A DNA stretch of 37,276 nucleotides from UBA4664 sp038244585 (GCA_038244585.1 JBBRTI010000005.1:1-37276), one strand, 5' to 3'; positions 7,063 to 14,923 are shown, counted from the stretch's first letter. Numbers and translations: made by a program. Notes: generated by a model not told the origin, from the sequence alone.

Positions 7063-7920
7063 TCACCTGTTCATCGCGTTCATGGCGTTGACGATTTCCT
7101 TGATGCGGTTGTCGGCCTCGCCGCGTTTGGCCCGGTTGTAGTCCATGACCATGGCCATCTGCAGCTCCTTGGCGCGCGTCTTGGCGGCCGACATGGCGGT
7201 GAACCGCGAGGCGTACTGGGCCAGGCGGCTCTCCAGGATCACCTGGCTAAGGGCGATTTCCATCATGACACTCTCCAAATAGCGCACAACCTCGTCGACG
7301 TTGGGCTCAAACAGGTACTCATGCGGGCTGATGATTTCGTCCTTTTTGTCGGCTTCGGCATCACTTCCGAGGGCGCGGACGCGGCCGAGGAGGTCGATGC
7401 GGCCGGGTTCCTGTTCTCCTAAACTGATGTAGCGTTGAAAATAGACCGTCGAGACCTTGTACCCTACCAGTTGCTCGACTATGGGCGACACGTCGATAGC
7501 CTGGTCGACGTCGGGGAGCCGGAAGTAGCGCTTGATCTTAATCTTGTTCTGAACGAACTGGGTCGCACCGTGAGCGCCGATGACGATGAGATCGGTAGTG
7601 GCAGGATCAATGCTCTCGATGACCTTACGCACGATACGAGCGTCGATATCGCCGGACAGACCGCCCTCACTGGTAAGCGCCAGGCACACGTTTGGTTTGT
7701 CACGTTTCGTGTGGCTGGCCCCGGTCAGTCGCGTCTTAGGATCGACGCGAAGCTGGCTATAGATATGCCACAGTTCATCAAAGAACGTCTGCGAACGGGT
7801 CACCTTGTCTTTGATCTTGGCGATGCGCATACTGGCGATGCTCTCAAAGACGCCGGTGAGGTCGGTAATTGTGCCGATTTGGCCGGCTTCTTTTTGGATG
7901 CTGGCGGCGAGCCTGGCCAT
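7063..7920 (-). CDS. atpG: F1-ATPase gamma-like central stalk subunit
   Basis: 285 residues. The N-terminal helix (GVFESIASMRIAKIKDKVTRSQTF) and C-terminal helix (SQVILESRLAQYASRFTAMSAAKTRA, then IKEIVNAMNAMNR) form the coiled-coil shaft typical of gamma, with a Rossmann-like middle (VCLALTSEGGLSGDIDARI matches the family's LTSDRGLCGGxN). The usual RI..V.nt.KIT.AMk start is altered to a sequence with SIASMRIAK. The ATG overlaps the alpha stop by one base. Its position between alpha and beta is the standard F-type order. Divergent but confidently gamma. Confidence 0.88.
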   Translation of the reverse strand: MARLAASIQKEAGQIGTITDLTGVFESIASMRIAKIKDKVTRSQTFFDELWHIYSQLRVDPKTRLTGASHTKRDKPNVCLALTSEGGLSGDIDARIVRKVIESIDPATTDLIVIGAHGATQFVQNKIKIKRYFRLPDVDQAIDVSPIVEQLVGYKVSTVYFQRYISLGEQEPGRIDLLGRVRALGSDAEADKKDEIISPHEYLFEPNVDEVVRYLESVMMEIALSQVILESRLAQYASRFTAMSAAKTRAKELQMAMVMDYNRAKRGEADNRIKEIVNAMNAMNR

Positions 7921-9425
7921 TATTTCTTACCTTCGGCGGCGCCGGCCGGAACGGCGGGCGCCGTCCCGGGGGCGGCGGGCGCCGTCCCGGTAGAGACGGG
8001 GGCAGTCGGAGCCTGGACGGTGGCGGCGGCTAGTAACCCGCCAATGGCCGCGTCCCAGTCGGAGTCGGCAGTCAGGGTCGGAGCCAGCTCGGCCGCCTTG
8101 CGCTTGAGACTGTCGATGTTGATGGTTATCTTGCCCTCGGTCTTCATGACCGTTCCCAGGACCAGATCCTGCTCGTTGGAGCTGTAAATAACGTCCGGGG
8201 GCTGCTTGAGTGCCTCGTAGATCTTTTTACCCAACTCCAGGTCGTACTTACTCTCCAGGGCCAGCTCGGAACCGAAGTGACTGAACTCGGCGGCCTGCCG
8301 GTATGACGCCAATTTCTTGAACAGGGCGAGGGTGAGCTTCTTCTGGCGCGAGTTCTGGCCGATGCCGCCGACGCGGGAGACCGACAGTCCCACCGACACG
8401 GCCGGGCGGATGCCGGAGCGGAAGGTGTTCGAGTCGAAGATAAGCTGACCGTCGGTAATTGACATGATTGAGGTCGGCAAAGGGGCGGTAATGTCATTGT
8501 TGGGCGTCAGGATGACGGGAATGGCAGCCAGGGTGGCGCCGTTTTTGGCTAGCCGTCCGGCCCGCTCCAACAGACTGGAATGCGCGTAGAACATATCGCC
8601 TGGGAAGGAAGCGCGGCCAGGACTTACCTTAAGCAACAACGAGAGTTCGCGGTAGACTTTGGCATGGTTGGACAGGTCGTCGTAAACGATAATGCCGTCC
8701 TTGCCGCTATGCCACAGGTACTCGGCTATAGTGGCGCCGACATACGGGGCCAGGTAGCTCTGGGTCAGTGAATCGAAAACACTAGCCACAATGACGATGC
8801 AGTAGCTCATGGCGCCGGTTGTGTTGAGTTTATTGATCAGGTAGTCGACATCGGCCTTACGCTTGGCAATGAGGACATGGACGACGATACGGCCGGTATC
8901 CTTCTGTGCCAGCGTCATCTGCATGGTGAAGGCGCTCTTACCGGTCTTGTTGTCGCCGAGCACGGCGATACGCTGGCCTTTGACGAGCGGAAAGAGCTGA
9001 TCGGCAATCGCCACGCCGGTAGTGAGCGGATCTGTCAAGGCTTGGCGCTCGATGATGCCCGGGGCCTGTGTGAAGACAGGCCACTGCTCTTTGAAGGTTA
9101 TGGGGCCTTTGTCATCAAGAGGCTGTCCGGTTACGGAAATCACCCGACCAATCAGGGCTTCGCCGACGCCGGTCACAATCTCATCGGCCTCGCCGACCGC
9201 CAGCGTACCGATATCGATGCTTTCGGATGACATGTTAAGTACCATGACGGTGTCCTCGTGGACTTCGCGAACCAACCCCTGATGGCCATTTTCAAAGTAA
9301 ATAAGTGCATTAACGCCAACCTCGCCCAGACCGCGGACAATTACCAGGAAGCGGTCAACGCCGATGACTTCGCCGGAGGCGCGGCCGTCGGCAATCAGTT
9401 TGGCGAATTTTGGATTATCAAACAT
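7920..9425 (-). CDS. atpA: F1-ATPase alpha-like subunit
   Basis: 501-residue non-catalytic nucleotide-binding subunit. Walker A is GDNKTGKS (157-164; usually GDRQTGKT), the Asp pair VYDD is at 247-250, and the arginine finger lies in SVSRVGG (R351). FGSELALESKYDLELG matches the FaQFGSDLD region. The C-terminus adds an Ala/Pro/Thr-rich low-complexity tail of about 40 residues (two near-identical GTAPAAPGTAPAVPAG-type units), seen in DNA as a short direct repeat around 7950-8000. The start overlaps the delta gene by 8 bases. It is clearly an F-type alpha, not V- or flagellar-type. Confidence 0.92.
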   Translation of the reverse strand: MFDNPKFAKLIADGRASGEVIGVDRFLVIVRGLGEVGVNALIYFENGHQGLVREVHEDTVMVLNMSSESIDIGTLAVGEADEIVTGVGEALIGRVISVTGQPLDDKGPITFKEQWPVFTQAPGIIERQALTDPLTTGVAIADQLFPLVKGQRIAVLGDNKTGKSAFTMQMTLAQKDTGRIVVHVLIAKRKADVDYLINKLNTTGAMSYCIVIVASVFDSLTQSYLAPYVGATIAEYLWHSGKDGIIVYDDLSNHAKVYRELSLLLKVSPGRASFPGDMFYAHSSLLERAGRLAKNGATLAAIPVILTPNNDITAPLPTSIMSITDGQLIFDSNTFRSGIRPAVSVGLSVSRVGGIGQNSRQKKLTLALFKKLASYRQAAEFSHFGSELALESKYDLELGKKIYEALKQPPDVIYSSNEQDLVLGTVMKTEGKITINIDSLKRKAAELAPTLTADSDWDAAIGGLLAAATVQAPTAPVSTGTAPAAPGTAPAVPAGAAEGKK

Positions 9426-9894
9426 TTTTGATTATCCCCGCCAGTTTGTCGCGGCCGTCGACCAGCCGCTGCCGCCATGAGTAGTCGAAGACGTGATTAG
9501 GCGTCCTCACCATGACGCCGCCGCCCAGGTTACGGTCGGTCACGAAGGCGACGAGGACGTCAGGATTGGTCTGGGCGCGAAACCAGTCTACCAGCGAGGC
9601 CCGCTGGGAGTGGTTAGGGAGGGCGGCCATAGTGACATGAACCACCGGCAGGTTGAGCCCGCGCAGATGCGCCACCAAGCCTTCAATGCCCTCTACGCTC
9701 GGCTTCTTGCCCTCAAACCAGGCTTCTATCGTCTGTACTGTCTCGCCGGTGAAGCTGGGTTCTTCGGCGGCCTTAGCGCCCACTGTCTTATGGACTTTGG
9801 CCTCACGGTACCAATCCAAGTACTGCCCCGTCTCGTAAATGACGCTCTCGATGAGTGAGGGGCTGTAAACGCTCCCGGGGAGTTTAAACGCCAC
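9418..9894 (-). CDS. atpH: F-type ATPase delta-like peripheral stalk subunit
   Basis: 158 residues, shorter than the usual 175-180. The diagnostic part is the C-terminal strand region LGGGVMVRTPNHVFDYSWRQRLVDGRDKL, which matches the delta/OSCP pattern lGGxxvrxGdkviDgSxxxrL. The N-terminal helical domain, which binds alpha, is only weakly like the family. It lies between b and alpha with overlaps on both sides (11 bases with b), the normal gene order. Role: joins the b stalk to the top of the alpha/beta ring. Confidence 0.78.
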   Translation of the reverse strand: MAFKLPGSVYSPSLIESVIYETGQYLDWYREAKVHKTVGAKAAEEPSFTGETVQTIEAWFEGKKPSVEGIEGLVAHLRGLNLPVVHVTMAALPNHSQRASLVDWFRAQTNPDVLVAFVTDRNLGGGVMVRTPNHVFDYSWRQRLVDGRDKLAGIIKNV

Positions 9895-10486
9895 TAGTCA
9901 GGTCCTTTTTAATCTCGTCCTTATGCGCCTCAAGCGATGCCATAATGAATTGCATCTGAGCGCCCAGGTCGACCCCGCCGCCGAGTGATTCGGCGATGTA
10001 GGAGGCAACGATGTCCCCCATCTTGGTGTCGAACTTGGCGCTCAGCTTGGCGCGCTCGGCGGCCAGGTCGGCCTCCATGCCCTGACGGAGCTCAACCCGC
10101 TGCTGCTCGACGGCCGTGCGGATCTTATCCATAGCCTCAACAGCGGTGTGGCGAACTTCTTCCAGGGTTTTCTGGTACGAGTCCAGCTCTTCCTCGATGA
10201 CGCTAGTGGTAAGCCGCGAGACCTGCTCGCTGAGACGGGTGGAGGTACCTTTGAGGTCTTCGCCGAAGGTGGCCGTAGCCTCGACGATTTTGGCCTCATA
10301 GGCTGTCTTGAGCCTGGCCTCCAGTTCGGCCGCGGTCGGTTCGCTCACCGAAATCGGCTTCGGTTGCAGCAGGAGTTTAGCCAGCCGTCCTTTGACGCGG
10401 CTCAGCTGCCAAGACTGGACAAGTGTCAGGATAGCCAAAATACCTATGACGCCTGCTAAAATGTAGATAACCAAATTCATATTCAC
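9884..10486 (-). CDS. atpF: F-type ATPase b-like stator subunit
   Basis: 200 residues: one N-terminal transmembrane helix (about residues 4-24), a short basic segment, then a long charged heptad-rich helix from about 55 to 185, as in b subunits that dimerise and hold the alpha/beta head to the membrane. Usual length is about 155-185. The start overlaps the preceding exported-protein gene by 4 bases. A plain coiled-coil membrane protein could mimic b, but the position directly before delta and alpha makes the call likely. Confidence 0.75.
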   Translation of the reverse strand: MNMNLVIYILAGVIGILAILTLVQSWQLSRVKGRLAKLLLQPKPISVSEPTAAELEARLKTAYEAKIVEATATFGEDLKGTSTRLSEQVSRLTTSVIEEELDSYQKTLEEVRHTAVEAMDKIRTAVEQQRVELRQGMEADLAAERAKLSAKFDTKMGDIVASYIAESLGGGVDLGAQMQFIMASLEAHKDEIKKDLTSGV

Positions 10487-11313
10487 CTCGTAATCACCAG
10501 ATACATCGCCCCTACGCCGACGCCCAGTATCAACAAGGCGATCAGGAGGACCTGAAACATGCCTTTGTAGACCGAGCCGCGCGACAGCGGATTGCGTCCT
10601 ATGGATATAATGCTATTGCGTACCGCCGCATAGAGCAAGACGGTTACGCTTATCATTGAAATGATCAGGATGATGGCGGCGATAATAATCCGAATCGGCG
10701 TGACCGGTTTGCCAGCCAGGACGTTGGAGAAATTTTGCAGCCACGTCGGTACGGTGAAGCTCTGACCGTCGCTCGTGGTATAGGTCGTCACGCTGATGAC
10801 CACCGGGATTTGGCCGATGGCCACCTCCTTCTTACCGCTTCCAGTATCGATAGTGCGCCGCGTAACATTGGCGCCCGAACCGTCGAAATCTACCTGGGAC
10901 GTACCGATAACCCGGCTCTTGCCGACGGCTTTTTGACCGACACCCGCGATCGGTGAAACGCTGATGTAGTCACCGACGTGGATGGCGCCGGTCGTGGTAG
11001 AAACAAAGACGGTCGCAGTGCCGGTCGTCGCCACCTGGACCTGGCCGGCGTTGCCCGAACCCAGCGAGATATCGGCCGACGACGGTGAAACCGCCACTCC
11101 GAACAGACGCTCGCTGTTATTAATATCGGCTACCACCACGTTGCCGGTGGCCTTAGCGTCCAATGCCACCAGGCTCCCAACCGCAACTGGGGTGGTGGTG
11201 GCAAAACCCTGAGACAAGCTGGCGAGGGCCGCCGGCGTCAAGAACAGCCCGACGATTAGAATCGCCAGACTCTTTCCTATTGTGCCCGTCACTCCGGAGC
11301 GGCGTGCCGTCAT
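10483..11313 (-). CDS. Exported protein with c-subunit-like C-terminal hairpin, first gene of the F1 cluster
   Basis: 276 residues. A signal sequence (about 14-31, LAILIVGLFLTPAALAS) is followed by a beta-rich extracytoplasmic domain (32-200) with short Gly/Val/Thr repeats (VQVATTGTATVFVSTTTG, IHVGDYISVSP), then TM1 (206-230), a basic loop with IGRNP (238-242) and TM2 (252-274). Topology (outside, loop inside, outside) and the RNP loop resemble an F-type c subunit, which has RQP/RNP in its cytoplasmic loop. The c-subunit carboxylate should lie about 18 residues after the loop Pro; here residue 260 is Leu and TM2 has no Asp or Glu. It occupies the place of a and c genes before b, with a 4-base overlap. 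c-like homology is inference; it could instead be an unrelated two-helix membrane anchor. Confidence 0.7.
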   Translation of the reverse strand: MTARRSGVTGTIGKSLAILIVGLFLTPAALASLSQGFATTTPVAVGSLVALDAKATGNVVVADINNSERLFGVAVSPSSADISLGSGNAGQVQVATTGTATVFVSTTTGAIHVGDYISVSPIAGVGQKAVGKSRVIGTSQVDFDGSGANVTRRTIDTGSGKKEVAIGQIPVVISVTTYTTSDGQSFTVPTWLQNFSNVLAGKPVTPIRIIIAAIILIISMISVTVLLYAAVRNSIISIGRNPLSRGSVYKGMFQVLLIALLILGVGVGAMYLVITR

Positions 11314-11316
11314 TCA

Positions 11317-11366
11317 TCACCTCGATAATTGTTATGATTATACCAGTATCGGGCCTGTTCCCGCAA
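11317..11366 (-). promoter_or_regulatory. Promoter and ribosome site of the F1-like cluster
   Basis: On the minus strand, TGG plus a perfect TATAAT (11337-11342) forms an extended -10, with a weak -35 TTGCGG (11361-11366) 18 bases upstream. A strong GAGGTGAT ribosome site precedes the ATG at 11313. It is the only clear promoter for the seven overlapping genes. Confidence 0.65.
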
Positions 11367-11435
11367 AGTAAACTAGACGGCGAACTCCGATGTTGCTAAC
11401 ATAAGCCTAATGCAAGTTTATGGAGTATTTTAAGC

Positions 11436-11960
11436 ATGGAGTTCCGACAGCCGTCTCAAAACCAGCGTCCAGCTGGGTCCCCCGCCCCTAGTCCCGTATC
11501 CGCAGTGACCTCTAATGAGAGTAGCAATGGCTTGGCCAAGCTACTAACAATCGTTCTGATCCTGGCAGCTCTCACCTTTACTGGTGTTTATCTGGCGCGA
11601 TCCGTCGGCAGTCTCTCAGCTGACACCGCCGTCAAAGGCAAACAGTTCCAAGCCGTCTTCCTCACCAATGGCCAAGTATACTTCGGTAAAGTTTCCCAAG
11701 TCGACTCAAGCTACGTTAAGCTGACAAACATCTACTACCTCCAGGTCACCTCGTCGGCCAGCGGCGCCCAAACCGTCCAGCCCAAGACCACTGATGCTTC
11801 CAACCAGCAGGTCTCGCTGGCCAAGCTCGGCGGCGAGCTCCACGGGCCAGAAGACACTATGTTCATCTCCCGCCAGCAGGTTCTCTTCTGGGAGAACCTA
11901 AAGAGCGACGGCAAAGTGGCTAAAGCCATTGCTGACTACCAGGCCCAGGGCAAGAAATAA
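11436..11960 (+). CDS. Single-pass membrane protein of a conserved CPR-type family
   Basis: 174 residues: a Pro/Ser-rich cytoplasmic N-terminus (1-30), one TM helix (about 33-57), then an extracytoplasmic domain with KGKQFQAVFLTNGQVYFGKV and SSYVKLTNIYYLQV, a beta-rich pattern I recall as conserved in Patescibacteria proteins of unknown function. A short Lys-rich C-terminus follows GPEDTMFISRQQVLFWENL. It is transcribed divergently from the F1-like cluster with its own terminator. The role is unknown; surface or cell-envelope location is inferred from the topology. Confidence 0.72.
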   Translation: MEFRQPSQNQRPAGSPAPSPVSAVTSNESSNGLAKLLTIVLILAALTFTGVYLARSVGSLSADTAVKGKQFQAVFLTNGQVYFGKVSQVDSSYVKLTNIYYLQVTSSASGAQTVQPKTTDASNQQVSLAKLGGELHGPEDTMFISRQQVLFWENLKSDGKVAKAIADYQAQGKK

Positions 11961-11972
11961 GCCCCCAACCTC

Positions 11973-12003
11973 AAAAAAGAGCCCTCCGGGCTCTTTTTTT
12001 TGA
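11973..12003 (+). terminator. Intrinsic terminator
   Basis: AGAGCCC, loop TCC, GGGCTCT followed by eight or more T; an A-rich run precedes the stem. Confidence 0.9.
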
Positions 12004-12199
12004 CCAATCGTACCCTGGCACAGGTACAAGCTAAGGTTGGGCTTTTCTTCTATAGGTGAGTGAGCCCGGAGGTGCGGATGGACCATAATCCACCAGCCTC
12101 GCCTAATCCTTCACAGCCCCAGGACTAAATACGACCCTCGGAATAATGAACCGGCCGATCATTGCTTAAAACGCCATTCAATTTGTCGCCAACTAAAAA

Positions 12200-12221
12200 G
12201 GAGCCCGAGGGCTCCTTTTTA
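12200..12221. terminator. Bidirectional intrinsic terminator
   Basis: GGAGCCC and GGGCTCC around a GA loop, flanked by AAAAA on the left and TTTTT on the right, so it works on both strands. On the minus strand it ends the RRM-protein gene. The stretch 12004-12199 before it shows no convincing RNA gene; only a 16-codon reading frame with a good ribosome site (12078-12128) was noticed. Confidence 0.85.
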
Positions 12222-12237
12222 AGACGAACAGGGCAAC

Positions 12238-12507
12238 TTACGCGCGAGGCGCGAAGTCAGCCTTAGGACGAGCTTCAGAGACGGTCAAGCGGCGGCCGTC
12301 CATCTCAGCGCCGTCAGCCTTGGCAACAGCTGCATCAGCTTCTGCGTCATTGGTCATCTCGACAAAGCCGAAGCCCTTCGAGCGGCCGGTTGCGCGGTCC
12401 ATGATTACAGCGGAGCTCATGACTTCGCCGAACTGAGCGAAAAATTCGCCCATAGATTCGTTAGTAGTTGTGTAAGGCAGGTTGCCTACGAACAGTTTCT
12501 TGGCCAC
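12238..12507 (-). CDS. RRM-type RNA-binding protein
   Basis: 89 residues forming one RNA recognition motif: RNP2 is LFVGNL (residues 5-10) and RNP1 is KGFGFVEM (about 44-51), with the usual beta-alpha-beta-beta-alpha-beta layout. A short basic tail (ARPKADFAPRA) follows. Single-RRM proteins of this length occur in cyanobacteria and many CPR bacteria and are thought to act as RNA chaperones, often cold-induced. It is monocistronic with a leader of about 90 bases rich in structure before the next gene on the same strand, and ends at a bidirectional terminator. Confidence 0.93.
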   Translation of the reverse strand: MAKKLFVGNLPYTTTNESMGEFFAQFGEVMSSAVIMDRATGRSKGFGFVEMTNDAEADAAVAKADGAEMDGRRLTVSEARPKADFAPRA

Positions 12508-12610
12508 TTTTGGTTGGCTCCATATATTACATCGTTACGGGCCAGTGGCCGGGACGACAGTTCCGCTTACGCGGGTTTTAATCTAACAAAAGTATTATAG
12601 CTTAAATAAG

Positions 12611-13216
12611 CTAGTCTGTAAACACATTTTCGTGATACCAAGGGGTAAAAGTCAGTAGAACGGTCACGAGCAACAAGTACAACTGAAGAGCCAACCCGCC
12701 GATGGCACCCGTCAGGCCCAGCACGGTGTCGAGCGAGGGAGCGGTAAAAAATGGGGCGGCCATCAGCTGCCACAAAATATTGCCAGGTTGAAAAGACGCC
12801 AGAATTATTACCAACCCTGTAGCACAGACTGCTTTTATCACCATCGTCGCCCACGGCCCCTGCCACCTGCCCGTGTTCACATAGTTAATATTGATGGTCA
12901 CCTCGTTACGGGCCGAAATATAAGCCCCATAGATCGCCCAACATACCAAATACACTATGACGCCGACCGACGCCCAGAAAATGATAAGAATAAGGTTGTT
13001 GGCAAACACCGACCCCAGGATTAGGTCAAACTGCTGCCGCAGCGGCTGTCCGGCCGCTGCCACACCCTCGGGGGTAACGCCAAAGGTGCGCAATATAGAA
13101 GCACTGCGGCCGGCAACGACAAGTATGGTCGCTGCTGCGACTGCCAGTAGTGCCTGTCCGACCGACGGCACCAGTTCCTTCCCCAGCCGATTCAAAAACG
13201 TAGTGCTAGCGGCCAT
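12611..13216 (-). CDS. Multi-pass membrane protein of unknown function
   Basis: 201 residues with about four hydrophobic helices (around 17-37, 73-95, 122-142, 160-192) and a conserved-looking polar strand between helices 2 and 3 (ISARNEVTININYVNTGRW). No catalytic motif is seen. The start overlaps the end of the upstream exported-protein gene by 11 bases, so the pair is translationally coupled. I considered an ATP synthase a subunit, but there is no LRLFGN-type Arg helix. Confidence 0.65.
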   Translation of the reverse strand: MAASTTFLNRLGKELVPSVGQALLAVAAATILVVAGRSASILRTFGVTPEGVAAAGQPLRQQFDLILGSVFANNLILIIFWASVGVIVYLVCWAIYGAYISARNEVTININYVNTGRWQGPWATMVIKAVCATGLVIILASFQPGNILWQLMAAPFFTAPSLDTVLGLTGAIGGLALQLYLLLVTVLLTFTPWYHENVFTD

Positions 13217-13742
13217 AACGCTTGCGCCCGAACTGCATGAGACCAGCCATTATAAGTGCGGCCAAACCTCCGAGCAGGCTGGCCCCAGCGGCGTCGGCGC
13301 TCCAGAACGGCGAAGCATAAACGTAAGTAAAATCATTGGCCTTAGGTGCGGCCACCTGAACCGGAGCAGGTGCGGCCGTCAGCCGCTGGGAGACATAAGT
13401 CTGCACACAGCGGGCCTGGGTCACCGAGTCGGTGCGGCCTGAACAAGCCTGCTGAGCTGCGCTGTAGAGTTGGTTGTTGGAGACCGCCGCATCAGCCTGG
13501 GTGCGGGCCTGAGCCTGGGCCCGGCCGTAGGCAGCCTCAAGCGTTACCGTCACGCCGCCAAAGGTATGAATTGAAGCATAGCTTTTTAAGGCCGCCCGTT
13601 CAGTATCGGTCGGCTGGCCATTATTGTCCTTGGCCACTATGGCTGTGGCCTGGCGGCGAGCCTCATTGTGGTTGGAAACAGCTAGGATGCCTCCCAGTCC
13701 CATAAGCAAGATACTGACTATTGCGAGAACCAGTTTCGTCAT
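13206..13742 (-). CDS. Two-helix envelope protein of unknown function
   Basis: 178 residues: N-terminal TM/signal anchor (3-24), an extracytoplasmic Ala/Gln-rich region of about 120 residues including LKSYASIHTFGGVTVTLEAAYGRAQ and one likely disulfide pair (C in QQACSGR and ARCVQTY), then a C-terminal TM (about 150-170) and a basic end (GRKRYGR). Both ends would be cytoplasmic. I recall similar two-helix proteins in Saccharibacteria but know no function. It is the first gene of a two-gene unit with the membrane protein that overlaps it. Confidence 0.65.
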   Translation of the reverse strand: MTKLVLAIVSILLMGLGGILAVSNHNEARRQATAIVAKDNNGQPTDTERAALKSYASIHTFGGVTVTLEAAYGRAQAQARTQADAAVSNNQLYSAAQQACSGRTDSVTQARCVQTYVSQRLTAAPAPVQVAAPKANDFTYVYASPFWSADAAGASLLGGLAALIMAGLMQFGRKRYGR

Positions 13743-13835
13743 AGCCGAATCGTACCTTTTTCACACCCCCCAGGCAAGCGCTCTTGCTTGATAGATGTCA
13801 CAGGAGTGGTAGGCTTTATTAATTGGAGAGAAACG

Positions 13836-14081
13836 ATGGCTAAAGGCCTAATCCGTAAAACTTGGATCACCGTCGCCGGAATCATCGTCGTCCTAGCAGG
13901 TATCGCCATGCTGGCACTTCCCGGACCCGGGCTGGTCACGATTGCGGCCGGCATTGCCATCCTGGCGACTGAGTTCGAGTGGGCCCAACGGCTGATGGCC
14001 CATCTTCGGCGGCGCCTTGAGCTTGCCGAAGCCAAGCTGAGATCACGCTCCCGCCGCAACGACCGCCCTAAGGACCTGTAA
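13836..14081 (+). CDS. PGPGW-family membrane protein
   Basis: 81 residues. The ATG at 13836 is chosen over an upstream in-frame start because GGAGAG lies 5 bases before it. It contains the family signature LPGPG in GIAMLALPGPGLVTIAAGIAILATEFEWAQRL, between two hydrophobic helices, with a basic helical C-terminus (LRSRSRRNDR). PGPGW proteins (PF09656-type) are small bacterial membrane proteins without an assigned function. It stands alone between two minus-strand genes. Confidence 0.85.
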   Translation: MAKGLIRKTWITVAGIIVVLAGIAMLALPGPGLVTIAAGIAILATEFEWAQRLMAHLRRRLELAEAKLRSRSRRNDRPKDL

Positions 14082-14102
14082 CGGCACTCCCGCCTGTCAG
14101 AA

Positions 14103-14774
14103 CTATTGCAGGATTGAGACAGCCCTGGCCGCGACAAGAACTAGGGTAATGAGGGCCACGAAGGTCTGGACAAGCATGAGCATTTTACTGCGCCGCGATA
14201 AGGGCATGGTGTCGGCCGGACTCAGGGCCGTCGCGTTGATGGCCGACAGGTAGAGGTAATCGATAAACGTAGGATGCCAAATCGACCTCAGCTCTTCGAT
14301 TCGGGACTGCTGAAAGAAGAAATCGCGTGTTTCCAGGCTCACTGAGCGACGCTTTCCCGGACCGCCGCCATCCATTTCCCAATACAGCATGGCGAATACG
14401 ACGACATTGGTCAGATAGATATTCAATGCCGCCAGTACCAGATCGGGGCCGTTATCGATGCGGCCACCAGTCATAAGTATCGACGAGACCTTGAACAGGG
14501 CATATGCGTTGGTGCCTCCAATCAGGGACAACAAGGCAATGACGTTGATGCGCCGGCGAATGGAGCTGAAAACTGGCAGCCGGGGCGTTGTAATGACGAG
14601 CGCCAACAGCAACAACGCCTCCAGAATGACCAGTGAGAAGTGCGGACCGGCCACGAACCGGTCGGGCAGAAGCAGCTGCAATAGCAGCGCACCTATGACG
14701 GCTAGCTGGACGTGCCACACTGGATCATGGTCACGCTGGCGGTTACCGAGAAATGGCTTGTGTTTGGTTATCAT
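14103..14774 (-). CDS. Ion-channel-like multi-pass membrane protein
   Basis: 223 residues with about five helices. The C-terminal half has a pattern I recall from bacterial proteins often annotated as channel-like: YWEMDGGGP, then WHPTFIDYLYLSAINATALSP, then DTMPLSRRSKMLMLVQTF and a final helix LVAARAVSIL. The FIDYLYLSAINATALSP segment resembles a pore-helix/filter region before a final helix of two-helix channels, but no TVGYG filter is present. Function is therefore uncertain; transport or sensing of ions is a guess from family resemblance. Confidence 0.65.
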   Translation of the reverse strand: MITKHKPFLGNRQRDHDPVWHVQLAVIGALLLQLLLPDRFVAGPHFSLVILEALLLLALVITTPRLPVFSSIRRRINVIALLSLIGGTNAYALFKVSSILMTGGRIDNGPDLVLAALNIYLTNVVVFAMLYWEMDGGGPGKRRSVSLETRDFFFQQSRIEELRSIWHPTFIDYLYLSAINATALSPADTMPLSRRSKMLMLVQTFVALITLVLVAARAVSILQ

Positions 14775-14843
14775 ACCTGCAGTATAGCAGGCGTAATTGG
14801 CAAAATTGAAATACTTATCGACATTGCAAAGACACCGAAACAG

Positions 14844-14857
14844 AGAGTATATACTCT
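14844..14857. promoter_or_regulatory. Perfect 14-bp palindrome with -10-like core
   Basis: AGAGTATATACTCT, fully symmetric, contains TATACT on each strand. It could be a promoter -10 for the minus-strand channel-like gene (start at 14774) or a repressor operator over it. It lies 8 bases from a strong hairpin on its right. Confidence 0.4.
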
Positions 14858-14865
14858 TGATTGAA

Positions 14866-14900
14866 GGCGCGCTGCATGCCTGCAGCGCGCCGTTTTATTT
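14866..14900 (+). terminator. Strong hairpin with T tract, plus-strand orientation
   Basis: An 11-bp perfect stem (GGCGCGCTGCA / TGCAGCGCGCC) with a TGCC loop is followed by GTTTTATTT on the plus strand. There is no plus-strand gene upstream within 780 bases, so either it serves a very short transcript starting at the adjacent palindrome or it works as a boundary or minus-strand element after the GerMN gene. Confidence 0.6.
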
Positions 14901-14923
14901 GGTAGGCGGTCGTCGGAAACCTA

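Noticed and set aside
12004..12199. Possible tRNA or structured RNA in the gap
   Set aside because: No cloverleaf, T-loop motif or extended pairing was found by eye.
12611..13216. Membrane protein considered as the missing ATP synthase a subunit
   Set aside because: It has no LRLFGN-type helix with the essential Arg, is separated from the F1-like cluster by other transcription units and belongs to a different two-gene unit.
13739..14137. Minus-strand open frame over the PGPGW gene
   Set aside because: Low-complexity Arg/Ser/Thr translation with no ribosome site, against a clear PGPGW protein on the plus strand.
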